From NCBI GenBank assembly GCA_920105625.2, contig OV050032.1, positions 117,660,542 through 117,724,541 of the forward strand: a stretch of DNA of 64,000 nt, read 5' to 3'. The notes under the pieces were generated by a model. It did no database searches and was not told the DNA's origin. It was given only the letters and a program-made list of their open reading frames with translations. This DNA is from Clusia tigrina. Taxonomy: Eukaryota > Arthropoda > Insecta > Diptera > Clusiidae. This document shows positions 1 through 11,160 of the stretch, in pieces. A program made the translations under genes and the position numbers. Position 1 is the first letter of the stretch. Every line of letters starts with the position of its first letter.

Positions 1-386
1 TTTGAGCGATGTCCTAAATTGACAAGAGGCTCGAGTACTTTATTGTTACAAAATTTCAAGGTTTTATGACGCTGCAGTAAAAAGTTACAAGCATTTGTAT
101 GTTGCAAACTTTGATAGGTGTAGGACGTACCGTATTGAAGTTAGGGCCATTTAAAGTTTTATCAGTGTTTGATTTGGGACTCTAGGGTAGCATAGCTTTG
201 AGCGATAGCTTAAATTGACAAGAGGCTCGAGTACTTTATTGTTACAAAATTTCAAGGTTTTATGACGCTGCAGTAAAAAGTTACAAGCATTTGTATGTTG
301 CAAACTTTGATAGGTGTAGGACGTACCGTATTGAAGTTAGGGCCATTTAAAGTTTTATCAGTGTTTTATTTAGGACTCAATGGTAG

Positions 387-406
387 CATAGCTATGAGCG
401 ATAGCT
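387..406. other. Palindrome and hairpin in the 'ctatgagcg' monomer class (example)
   Basis: Where a monomer ends 'gcatagctat' before 'gagcg', the sequence CATAGCTATG (387-396 here) is a perfect 10-bp palindrome. It overlaps an inverted repeat, AGCTAT, loop GAGCG, ATAGCT (390-406). In the other class ('agctttgagcg') both symmetries are broken by one base. The motif recurs throughout the window (another copy starts at 59540) and about once per 392 bp in dimer regions. Whether it folds or binds a protein is unknown. Dyad symmetry has been proposed as a feature of some centromeric satellites, so this is a reasonable candidate element and nothing firmer. Confidence 0.6.
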
Positions 407-2938
407 TAAATTGACAAGAGGCTCGAGTACTTTATTGTTACAAAATGTCAAGGTTTTATGACGCTCCAGTAAAAAGTTACAAGCATTTGTATGTTGCCAA
501 CTTTGATAGGTGTAGGACGTACCTTAAAGAAGTTAGGGGCGTTTGAAGTTTTATCAGTGTTTGATTTGGGACTCTAGGGTAGCATAGCTTTGAGCGATAG
601 CTTAAATTGACAAGAGGCTCGGGTACTTCATTGTTACAAAATTTCAAGGTTTTATGACGCTCCAGTAAAAAGTTACAAGCATATGTATGCTGCAAACTTT
701 GATAGGTGTAGGACGTATCGTAAAGAAGTTAGGGCGTTTGAAGTTTTATCAGTGTTTGATTTGGGACTCTAGGGTAGCATAGCTATAGCGATAGCTTAAA
801 TTGACAAGAGGCTCGAGTACTTTATTGTTACAAAATGTCAAGGTTTTATGACGCTCCAGTAAAAAGTTACAAGCATTTGTATGTTGCAAACTTTGATAGG
901 TGTAGGACGTACCGTATAGAAATTAGGGCCATTGAAGTTTTATCAATGTTTGATTTGGGACTCAAGGGTAGCATAGCTTTGAGCGATGTCCTAAATTGAC
1001 AAGAGGCTCGAGTACTTTATTGTTACAAAATTTCAAGGTTTTATGACGCTCCAGTAAAAAGTTACAAGCATTTGAATGTTGCCAACTTTGATAGGTGTAG
1101 GACGTATCGTAAAGAAGTTAGGGGCGTTTGAAGTTTTATCAGTGTTTGATTTGGGACTCTAGGGTAGCATAGCTTTGAGCGATATGTTAAATTGTCAAGA
1201 GGCTCGGGTACTTCATTGTTACAAGATTTCAAGGTTTTATGACGCTCCAGTAGAAAGTTACAAGCATTTGTATGTTGCAAACTTTGATAGGTGTATTACG
1301 TATCGTAAAGAAGTTAGGGGCGTTTGAAGTTTTATCAGTGTTTGATTTGGGACTCTAGGGTAGCATAGCTTTGAGCGATAGCTTAAATTGACAAGAGGCT
1401 CGGGTACTTCATTGTTACAAAATTTCAAGGTTTTATGACGCTCAAGTAAAACGTTACAAGCATTTGTATGTTGCAAACTTTGATAGGTGTAGGACGTACC
1501 GTATAGAAATTAGGGCCATTTGAAGTTTTATCAGTGTTTTATTTAGGACTCAAGGGTAGCATAGCTATGAGCGATAGCTTAAATTGACAAGAGGCTCGAG
1601 TACTTTATTGTTACAAAATTTCAAGGTTTTATGACGCTCCAGTAAAAAGTTACAAGCATTTGTATGCTGCAAACTTTGATAGGTGTAGGACGTATCGTAA
1701 AGAAGTTAGGGCGTTTGAAGTTTTATCAGTGTTTGATGTGGGACTCTAGGGTAGCATAGCTATGAGCGATAGCTTAAATTGACAAGAGGCTCGAGTACTT
1801 TATTGTTACAAAATGTCAAGGTTTTATTACGCTCCAGTAAAAAGTTACAAGCATTTGTATGTTGCAAACTTTGATAGGTGTAGGATGTACCGTATAGAAA
1901 TTAGGGCCATTGAAGTTTTATCAATGTTTGATTTGGGACTCAAGGGTAGCATAGCTTTGAGCGATGTCCTAAATTGACAAGAGGCTCGAGTACTTTATTG
2001 TTACAAAATTTCAAGGTTTTATGACGCTGCAGTAAAAAGTTACAAGCATTTGTATGTTGCAAACTTTGATAGGTGTAGGACGTACCGTATTGAAGTTAGG
2101 GCCATTTAAAGTTTTATCAGTGTTTGATTTGGGACTCTAGGGTAGCATAGCTTTGAGCGATAGCTTAAATTGACAAGAGGCTCGGGTACTTCATTGTTAC
2201 AAAATTTCAAGGTTTTATGACGCTCAAGTAAAAAGTTACAAGCATTTGTATGTTGCAAACTTTGATAGGTGTAGGACGTACCGTATAGAAATTAGGGCCA
2301 TTTGAAGTTTTATCAGTGTTTTATTTAGGACTCAAGGGTAGCATAGCTATGAGCGATAGCTTAAATTGACAAGAGGCTCGAGTACTTTATTGTTACAAAA
2401 TGTCAAGGTTTTATGACGCTCCAGTAAAAAGTTACAAGCATTTGAATGTTGCCAACTTTGATAGGTGTAGGACGTATCGTAAAGAAGTTAGGGGCGTTTG
2501 AAGTTTTATCAGTGTTTGATTTGGGACTCTAGGGTAGCATAGCTTTGAGCGATAGCTTAAATTGACAAGAGGCTCGGGTACTTCATTGTTACAAGATTTC
2601 AAGGTTTTATGACGCTCCAGTAGAAAGTTACAAGCATTTGTATGTTGCAAACTTTGATAGGTGTATTACGTATCGTAAAGAAGTTAGGGGCGTTTGAAGT
2701 TTTATCAGTGTTTGATTTGGGACTCTAGGGTAGCATAGCTTTGAGCGATAGCTTAAATTGACAAGAGGCTCGGGTACTTCATTGTTACAAAATTTCAAGG
2801 TTTTATGACGCTCCAGTAAAAAGTTACAAGCATTTGTATGTTGCAAACTTTGATAGGTGTAGGACGTACCGTATAGAAGTTAGGGCCATTTGAAGTTTTA
2901 TCAGTGTTTGATTTGGGACTCAAGGGTAGCATAGCTTT

Positions 2939-3134
2939 GAGCGATAGCTTAAATTGACAAGAGGCTCGGGTACTTCATTGTTACAAAATTTCAAGGTTTT
3001 ATGACGCTCCAGTAAAAAGTTACAAGCATTTGTATGTTGCAAACTTTGATAGGTGTAGGACGTACCGTATAGAAATTAGGGCCATTTGAAGTTTTATCAG
3101 TGTTTGATTTGGGACTCTAGGGTAGCATAGCTTT
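2939..3134 (+). repeat. Reference satellite monomer (196 bp)
   Basis: A full-length copy chosen as the numbering reference, with 'gagcgat' as monomer position 1. The main variable sites are: positions 8-13 (agctta, gtccta or atgtta, the last linked to 'ttgtc' at about 19); 31 (ctcgag or ctcggg); 38 (ttta or ttca); 49-53 (aaattt, aaatgt or agattt); 70-73 (tccag, tgcag, tcaag or ttcag); 76 (gtaaaa or gtagaa); 95-104 (tatgttgcaa, gaatgttgcc-like or tatgctgcaa); 121-150 (gtaccgtatagaaatt, cgtattgaag, tatcgtaaagaag or ccttaaagaag, ending ggccattt or gggcgttt); 165-183 (tttgatttgggactctagg or ttttatttaggactcaagg); and 195-196 (ttt or tat before gagcg). The segments between these sites are nearly invariant. 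Hand-counted G+C of a typical monomer is about 37%. Confidence 0.95.
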
Positions 3135-3599
3135 GAGCGATATGTTAAATTGTCAAGAGGCTCGGGTACTTCATTGTTACAAAATTTCAAGGTTTTATGA
3201 CGCTCCAGTAAAAAGTTACAAGCATTTGTATGTTGCAAACTTTGATAGGTGTAGGACGTACCGTATAGAAATTAGGGCCATTGAAGTTTTATCAATGTTT
3301 GATTTGGGACTCAAGGGTAGCATAGCTTTGAGCGATGTCCTAAATTGACAAGAGGCTCGAGTACTTTATTGTTACAAAATTTCAAGGTTTTATGACGCTG
3401 CAGTAAAAAGTTACAAGCATTTGTATGTTGCAAACTTTGATAGGTGTAGGACGTACCGTATTGAAGTTAGGGCCATTTAAAGTTTTATCAGTGTTTGATT
3501 TGGGACTCTAGGGTAGCATAGCTATAGCGATAGCTTAAATTGACAAGAGGCTCGAGTACTTTATTGTTACAAAATGTCAAGGTTTTATGACGCTCCAGT

Positions 3600-5165
3600 A
3601 AAAAGTTACAAGCATTTGAATGTTGCCAACTTTGATAGGTGTAGGACGTATCGGAAAGAAGTTAGGGGCGTTTGAAGTTTTATCAGTGTTTGATTTGGGA
3701 CTCTAGGGTAGCATAGCTTTGAGCGATATGTTAAATTGTCAAGAGGCTCGGGTACTTCATTGTTACAAGATTTCAAGGTTTTATGACGCTCCAGTAGAAA
3801 GTTACAAGCATTTGTATGTTGCAAACTTTGATAGGAGTATTACGTATCGTAAAGAAGTTACGGGCGTTTGAAGTTTTATCAGTGTTTGATTTGGGACTCT
3901 AGGGTAGCATAGCTTTGAGCGATAGCTTAAATTGACAAGAGGCTCGGGTACTTCATAGTTACAAAATTTCAAGGTTTTATGACGCTCAAGTAAAAAGTTA
4001 CAAGCATTTGTATGTTGCAAACTTTGATAGGTGTAGGACGTACCGTATAGAAATTAGGGCCATTTGAAGTTTTATCAGTGTTTGATTTGGGACTCAAGGG
4101 TAGCATAGCTTTGAGCGATAGCTTAAATTGACAAGAGGCTCGGGTACTTCATTGTTACAAAATTTCAAGGTTTTATGACGCTCCAGTAAAAAGTTACAAG
4201 CATTTGTATGTTGCAAACTTTGATAGGTGTAGGACGTATCGTAAAGAAGTTAGGGGCGTTTGAAGTTTTATCAGAGTTTGATTTGGGACTCTACGGTAGC
4301 ATAGCTTTGAGCGATAGCTTAAATTGACAAGAGGCTCGGGTACTTCATTGTTACAAAATTTCAAGGTTTTATGACGCTCCAGTAAAAAGTTACAAGCATT
4401 TGTATGCTGCAAACTTTGATAGGTGTAGGACGTATCGTAAAGAAGTTAGGTCGTTTGAAGTTTTATCAGTGTTTGATGTGGGACTCTAGGGTAGCATAGC
4501 TATGAGCGATAGCTTAAATTGACAAGAGGCTCGAGTACTTTATTGTTACAAAATGTCAAGGTTTTATGACGCTCCAGTAAAAAGTTACAAGCATTTGTAT
4601 GTTGCAAACTTTGATAGGTGTAGGATGTACCGTATAGAAATTAGGGCCATTGAAGTTTTATCAATGTTTGATTTGGGACTCAAGGGTAGCATAGCTTTGA
4701 GCGATGTCCTAAATTGACAAGAGGCTCGAGTACTTTATTGTTACAAAATTTCAAGGTTTTATGACGCTGCAGTAAAAAGTTACAAGCATTTGTATGTTGC
4801 AAACTTTGATAGGTGTAGGACGTACCATATTGAAGTTAGGGCCATTTAAAGTTTTATCAGTGTTTGATTTGGGACTCTAGGGTAGCATAGCTTTGAGCGA
4901 TAGCTTAAATTGACAAGAGGCTCGGGTACTTCATTGTTACAAAATTTCAAGGTTTTATGACGCTCAAGTAAAAAGTTACAAGCATTTGTATGTTGCAAAC
5001 TTTGATAGGTGTAGGACGTACCGTATAGAAATTAGGGCCATTTGAAGTTTTATCAGTGTTTTATTTAGGACTCAAGGGTAGCATAGCTATGAGCGATAGC
5101 TTAAATTGACAAGAGGCTCGAGTACTTTATTGTTACAAAATTTCAAGGTTTTATGACGCTCCAGT
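3600..5165 (+). repeat. 8-monomer HOR block, copy 1
   Basis: First copy of an eight-monomer segment repeated about 1567 bp downstream. Shared private variants are 'tcggaaagaa' (3651 and 5217), 'ggagtat' (3834 and 5401), 'cttcatagtt' (3951 and 5518) and 'tcagagtttg' (4271 and 5838). The left breakpoint lies before 3651, because the preceding monomers differ in subtype. The run also contains a 'gatgtgggac' monomer (about 4476 and 6043). A related copy of that monomer near 1735 shows this piece was shuffled more than once. Confidence 0.8.
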
Positions 5166-6732
5166 AAAAAGTTACAAGCATTTGAATGTTGCCAACTTTG
5201 ATAGGTGTAGGACGTATCGGAAAGAAGTTAGGGGCGTTTGAAGTTTTATCAGTGTTTGATTTGGGACTCTAGGGTAGCATAGCTTTGAGCGATATGTTAA
5301 ATTGTCAAGAGGCTCGGGTACTTCATTGTTACAAGATTTCAAGGTTTTATGACGCTCCAGTAGAAAGTTACAAGCATTTTGTATGTTGCAAACTTTGATA
5401 GGAGTATTACGTATCGTAAAGAAGTTACGGGCGTTTGAAGTTTTATCAGTGTTTGATTTGGGACTCTAGGGTAGCATAGCTTTGAGCGATAGCTTAAATT
5501 GACAAGAGGCTCGGGTACTTCATAGTTACAAAATTTCAAGGTTTTATGACGCTCAAGTAAAAAGTTACAAGCATTTGTATGTTGCAAACTTTGATAGGTG
5601 TAGGACGTACCGTATAGAAATTAGGGCCATTTGAAGTTTTATCAGTGTTTGATTTGGGACTCAAGGGTAGCATAGCTTTGAGCGATAGCTTAAATTGACA
5701 AGAGGCTCGGGTACTTCATTGTTACAAAATTTCAAGGTTTTATGACGCTCCAGTAAAAAGTTACAAGCATTTGTATGTTGCAAACTTTGATAGGTGTAGG
5801 ACGTATCGTAAAGAAGTTAGGGGCGTTTGAAGTTTTATCAGAGTTTGATTTGGGACTCTAGGGTAGCATAGCTTTGAGCGATAGCTTAAATTGACAAGAG
5901 GCTCGGGTACTTCATTGTTACAAAATTTCAAGGTTTTATGACGCTCCAGTAAAAAGTTACAAGCATTTGTATGCTGCAAACTTTGATAGGTGTAGGACGT
6001 ATCGTAAAGAAGTTAGGGCGTTTGAAGTTTTATCAGTGTTTGATGTGGGACTCTAGGGTAGCATAGCTATGAGCGATAGCTTAAATTGACAAGAGGCTCG
6101 AGTACTTTATTGTTACAAAATTTCAAGGTTTTATGACGCTCCAGTAAAAAGTTACAAGCATTTGTATGTTGCAAACTTTGATAGGTGTAGGATGTACCGT
6201 ATAGAAATTAGGGCCATTGAAGTTTTATCAATGTTTGGTTTGGGACTCAAGGGTAGCATAGCTTTGAGCGATGTCCTAAATTGACAAGAGGCTCGAGTAC
6301 TTTATTGTTACAAAATTTCAAGGTTTTATGACGCTGCAGTAAAAAGTTACAAGCCTTTGTATGTTGCAAACTTTGATAGGTGTAGGACGTACCGTATTGA
6401 AGTTAGGGCCATTTAAAGTTTTATCAGTGTTTGATTTGGGACTCTAGGGTAGCATAGCTTTGAGCGATAGCTTAAATTGACAAGAGGCTCGGGTACTTCA
6501 TTGTTACAAAATTTCAAGGTTTTATGACGCTCAAGTAAAAAGTTACAAGCATTTGTATGTTGCAAACTTTGATAGGTGTAGGACGTACCGTATAGAAATT
6601 AGGGCCATTTGAAGTTTTATCAGTGTTTTATTTAGGACTCAAGGGTAGCATAGCTATGAGCGATAGCTTAAATTGACAAGAGGCTCGAGTACTTTATTGT
6701 TACAAAATGTCAAGGTTTTATGACGCTCCAGT
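5166..6732 (+). repeat. 8-monomer HOR block, copy 2, with a 1-bp insertion
   Basis: Second copy of the eight-monomer segment. The spacing to copy 1 is 1566 bp before and 1567 bp after about 5379, where an extra t gives 'gcattttgtatg'. That places a single-base insertion in this copy after the duplication. The last monomers diverge from copy 1: 'taccatattg' is seen only in copy 1 near 4823, and 'aagcctttg' only in copy 2 near 6351. Confidence 0.8.
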
Positions 6733-7149
6733 AAAAAGTTACAAGCATTTGAATGTTGCCAACTTTGATAGGTGTAGGACGTATCGTAAAGAAGTTAGGG
6801 GCGTTTGAAGTTTTATCAGTGTTTGATTTGGGACTCTAGGGTAGCATAGCTTTGAGCGATATGTTAAATTGTCAAGAGGCTCGGGTACTTCATTGTTACA
6901 AGATTTCAAGGTTTTATGACGCTCCAGTAGAAAGTTACAAGCATTTGTATGTTGCAAACTTTGATAGGTGTATTACGTATCGTAAAGAAGTTAGGGGCGT
7001 TTGAAGTTTTATCAGTGTTTGATTTGGGACTCTAGGGTAGCATAGCTTTGAGCGATAGCTTAAATTGACAAGAGGCTCGGGTACTTCATTGTTACAAAAT
7101 TTCAAGGTTTTATGACGCTCAAGTAAAAAGTTACAAGCATTTGTATGTT

Positions 7150-9301
7150 GCAAACTTTGATAGGTGTAGGACGTACCGTATAGAAATTAGGGCCATTTGA
7201 AGTTTTATCAGTGTTTGATTTGGGACTCTAGGGTAGCATAGCTTTGAGCGATAGCTTAAATTGACAAGAGGCTCGGGTACTTCATTGTTACAAAATTTCA
7301 AGGTTTTATGACGCTCCAGTAAAAAGTTACAAGCATTTGTATGTTGCAAACTTTGATAGGTGTAGGACGTACCGTATATAAATTAGGGCCATTTGAAGTT
7401 TTATCAGTGTTTGATTTGGGACTCTAGGGTAGCATAGCTTTGAGCGATATGTTAAATTGTCAAGAGGCTCGGGTACTTCATTGTTACAAAATTTCAAGGT
7501 TTTATGACGCTCCAGTAAAAAGTTACAAGCATTTGTATGTTGCAAACTTTGATAGGTGTAGGACGTACCGTATAGAAATTAGGGCCATTGAAGTTTTATC
7601 AATGTTTGATTTGGGACTCAAGGGTAGCATAGCTTTGAGCGATGTCCTAAATTGACAAGAGGCTCGAGTACTTTATTGTTACAAAATTTCAAGGTTTTAT
7701 GACGCTCCAGTAAAAAGTTACAAGCATTTGTATGTTGCAAACTTTGATAGGTGTAGGACGTACCGTATTGAAGTTAGGGCCATTTAAAGTTTTATCAGTG
7801 TTTGATTTGGGACTCTAGGGTAGCATAGCTTTGAGCGATAGCTTAAATTGACAAGAGGCTCGAGTACTTTATTGTTACAAAATTTCAAGGTTTTATGACG
7901 CTGCAGTAAAAAGTTACAAGCATTTGTATGTTGCAAACTTTGATAGGTGTAGGACGTACCGTATTGAAGTTAGGGCCATTTAATGTTTTATCAGTGTTTT
8001 ATTTAGGACTCAATGGTAGCATAGCTATGAGCGATAGCTTAAATTGACAAGAGGCTCGAGTACTTTATTGTTACAAAATGTCAAGGTTTTATGACGCTCC
8101 AGTAAAAAGTTACAAGAATTTGAATGTTGCCAACTTTGATAGGTGTAGGACGTACCTTAAAGAAGTTAGGGGCGTTTGAAGTTTTATCAGTGTTTGATTT
8201 GGGACTCTAGGGTAGCATAGCTTTGAGCGATAGCTTAAATTGACAAGAGGCTCGGGTACTTCATTGTTACAAAATTTCAAGGTTTTATGACGCTCCAGTA
8301 AAAAGTTACAAGCATTTGTATGCTGCAAACTTTGATAGGTGTAGGACGTATCGTAAAGAAGTTAGGGCGTTTGAAGTTTTATCAGTGTTTGATTTGGGAC
8401 TCTAGGGTAGCATAGCTATAGCGATAGCTTAAATTGACAAGAGGCTCGAGTACTTTATTGTTACAAAATGTCAAGGTTTTATGACGCTCCAGTAAAAAGT
8501 TACAAGCATTTGTATGTTGCAAACTTTGATAGGTGTAGGATGTACCGTATAGAAATTAGGGCCATTGAAGTTTTATCAATGTTTGATTTGGGACTCAAGG
8601 GTAGCATAGCTTTGAGCGATGTCCTAAATTGACAAGAGGCTCGAGTACTTTATTGTTACAAAATTTCAAGGTTTTATGACGCTCCAGTAAAAAGTTACAA
8701 GCATTTGAATGTTGCCAACTTTGATAGGTGTAGGACGTATCGTAAAGAAGTTAGGGGCGTTTGAAGTTTTATCAGTGTTTGATTTGGGACTCTAGGGTAG
8801 CATAGCTTTGAGCGATATGTTAAATTGTCAAGAGGCTCGGGTACTTCATTGTTACAAGATTTCAAGGTTTTATGACGCTCCAGTAGAAAGTTACAAGCAT
8901 TTGTATGTTGCAAACTTTGATAGGTGTATTACGTATCGTAAAGAAGTTAGGGGCGTTTGAAGTTTTATCAGTGTTTGATTTGGGACTCTAGGGTAGCATA
9001 GCTTTGAGCGATATGTTAAATTGTCAAGAGGCTCGGGTACTTCATTGTTACAAGATTTCAAGGTTTTATGACGCTCCAGTAGAAAGTTACAAGCATTTGT
9101 ATGTTGCAAACTTTGATAGGTGTATTACGTATCGTAAAGAAGTTAGGGGCGTTTGAAGTTTTATCAGTGTTTGATTTGGGACTCTAGGGTAGCATAGCTT
9201 TGAGCGATAGCTTAAATTGACAAGAGGCTCGGGTACTTCATTGTTACAAAATTTCAAGGTTTTATGACGCTCAAGTAAAAAGTTACAAGCATTTGTATGT
9301 T
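7150..9301 (+). repeat. 11-monomer HOR block, copy 1 (2152 bp)
   Basis: Eleven monomers, four of them one base short, repeated 2152 bp downstream. Markers shared at that exact distance are 'accgtatata' (7371 and 9523), 'caatggtagc' (8011 and 10163), 'caagaattt' (8113 and 10265) and the shortened start 'tatagcgatagc' (about 8415 and 10567). A similar run of subtypes, including 'caatgg' at 378 and 'tatagcg' near 783, opens the window, so this block is an older composite. Confidence 0.82.
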
Positions 9302-11160
9302 GCAAACTTTGATAGGTGTAGGACGTACCGTATAGAAATTAGGGCCATTTGAAGTTTTATCAGTGTTTGATTTGGGACTCAAGGGTAGCATAGCTTTGAG
9401 CGATAGCTTAAATTGACAAGAGGCTCGGGTACTTCATTGTTACAAAATTTCAAGGTTTTATGACGCTCCAGTAAAAAGTTACAAGCATTTGTATGTTGCA
9501 AACTTTGATAGGTGTAGGACGTACCGTATATAAATTAGGGCCATTTGAAGTTTTATCAGTGTTTGATTTGGGACTCTAGGGTAGCATAGCTTTGAGCGAT
9601 ATGTTAAATTGTCAAGAGGCTCGGGTACTTCATTGTTACAAGATTTCAAGGTTTTATGACGCTCCAGTAAAAAGTTACAAGCATTTGTATGTTGCAAACT
9701 TTGATAGGTGTAGGACGTACCGTATAGAAATTAGGGCCATTGAAGTTTTATCAATGTTTGATTTGGGACTCAAGGGTAGCATAGCTTTGAGCGATGTCCT
9801 AAATTGACAAGAGGCTCGAGTACTTTATTGTTACAAAATTTCAAGGTTTTATGACGCTGCAGTAAAAAGTTACAAGCATTTGTATGTTGCAAACTTTGAT
9901 AGGTGTAGGACGTACAGTATTGAAGTTAGGGCCATTTAAAGTTTTATCAGTGTTTGATTTGGGACTCTAGGGTAGCATAGCTTTGAGCGATAGCTTAAAT
10001 TGACAAGAGGCTCGAGTACTTTATTGTTACAAAATTTCAAGGTTTTATGACGCTGCAGTAAAAAGTTACAAGCATTTGTATGTTGCAAACTTTGATAGGT
10101 GTAGGACGTACCGTATTGAAGTTAGGGCCATTTAAAGTTTTATCAGTGTTTTATTTAGGACTCAATGGTAGCATAGCTATGAGCGATAGCTTAAATTGAC
10201 AAGAGGCTCGAGTACTTTATTGTTACAAAATGTCAAGGTTTTATGACGCTCCAGTAAAAAGTTACAAGAATTTGAATGTTGCCAACTTTGATAGGTGTAG
10301 GACGTACCTTAAAGAAGTTAGGGGCGTTTGAAGTTTTATCAGTGTTTGATTTGGGACTCTAGGGTAGCATAGCTTTGAGCGATAGCTTAAATTGACAAGA
10401 GGCTCGGGTACTTCATTGTTACAAAATTTCAAGGTTTTATGACGCTCCAGTAAAAAGTTACAAGCATTTGTATGCTGCAAACTTTGATAGGTGTAGGACG
10501 TATCGTAAAGAAGTTAGGGCGTTTGAAGTTTTATCAGTGTTTGATTTGGGAGTCTAGGGTAGCATAGCTATAGCGATAGCTTAAATTGACAAGAGGCTCG
10601 AGTACTTTATTGTTACAAAATGTCAAGGTTTTATGACGCTCCAGTAAAAAGTTACAAGCATTTGTATGTTGCAAACTTTGATAGGTGTAGGATGTACCGT
10701 ATAGAAATTAGGGCCATTGAAGTTTTAACAATGTTTGATTTGGGACTCAAGGGTAGCATAGCTTTGAGCGATGTCCTAAATTGACAAGAGGCTCGAGTAC
10801 TTTATTGTTACAAAATTTCAAGGTTTTATGACGCTCCAGTAAAAAGTTACAAGCATTTGAATGTTGCCAACTTTGATAGGTGTAGGACGTATCGTAAAGA
10901 AGTTAGGGGCGTTTGAAGTTTTATCAGTGTTTGATTTGGGACTCTAGGGTAGCATAGCTTTGAGCGATATGTTAAATTGTCAAGAGGCTCGGGTACTTCA
11001 TTGTTACAAGATTTCAAGGTTTTATGACGCTCCAGTAGAAAGTTACAAGCATTTGTATGTTGCAAACTTTGATAGGTGTATTACGTATCGTAAAGAAGTT
11101 AGGGGCGTTTGAAGTTTTATCAGTGTTTGATTTGGGACTCTAGGGTAGCATAGCTTTGAG
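9302..11160 (+). repeat. 11-monomer HOR block, copy 2 (partial)
   Basis: Second copy at +2152 bp. Correspondence ends near 11,160-11,230, where this copy has 'ctgcag' and 'gtaaaaag' while copy 1 has 'agatttc' and 'gtagaaag'. Small differences such as 'gtacagtattg' near 9913 and 'gggagtctagg' near 10550 are private to this copy, so they arose after the duplication. Confidence 0.78.

Noticed and set aside
2939..3134. CENP-B box in the monomer
   Set aside because: I looked for the mammalian TTCG....A..CGGG pattern on both strands of the reference monomer. The 'ctcggg' segment lacks the required upstream TTCG at the right spacing.
2939..3134. Ancestral ~39-bp or half-monomer (~95-bp) sub-repeat
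   Set aside because: 'gttacaa' occurs twice 39-40 bp apart and 'gttttat' twice ~95 bp apart, but the flanking bases do not align and the other expected repeat positions show no similarity.
2939..3134. 10-bp-phased A/T tracts for nucleosome positioning
   Set aside because: A- and T-rich runs within the monomer are spaced irregularly (about 11-17 bp where dense), so no helical phasing is supported by eye.
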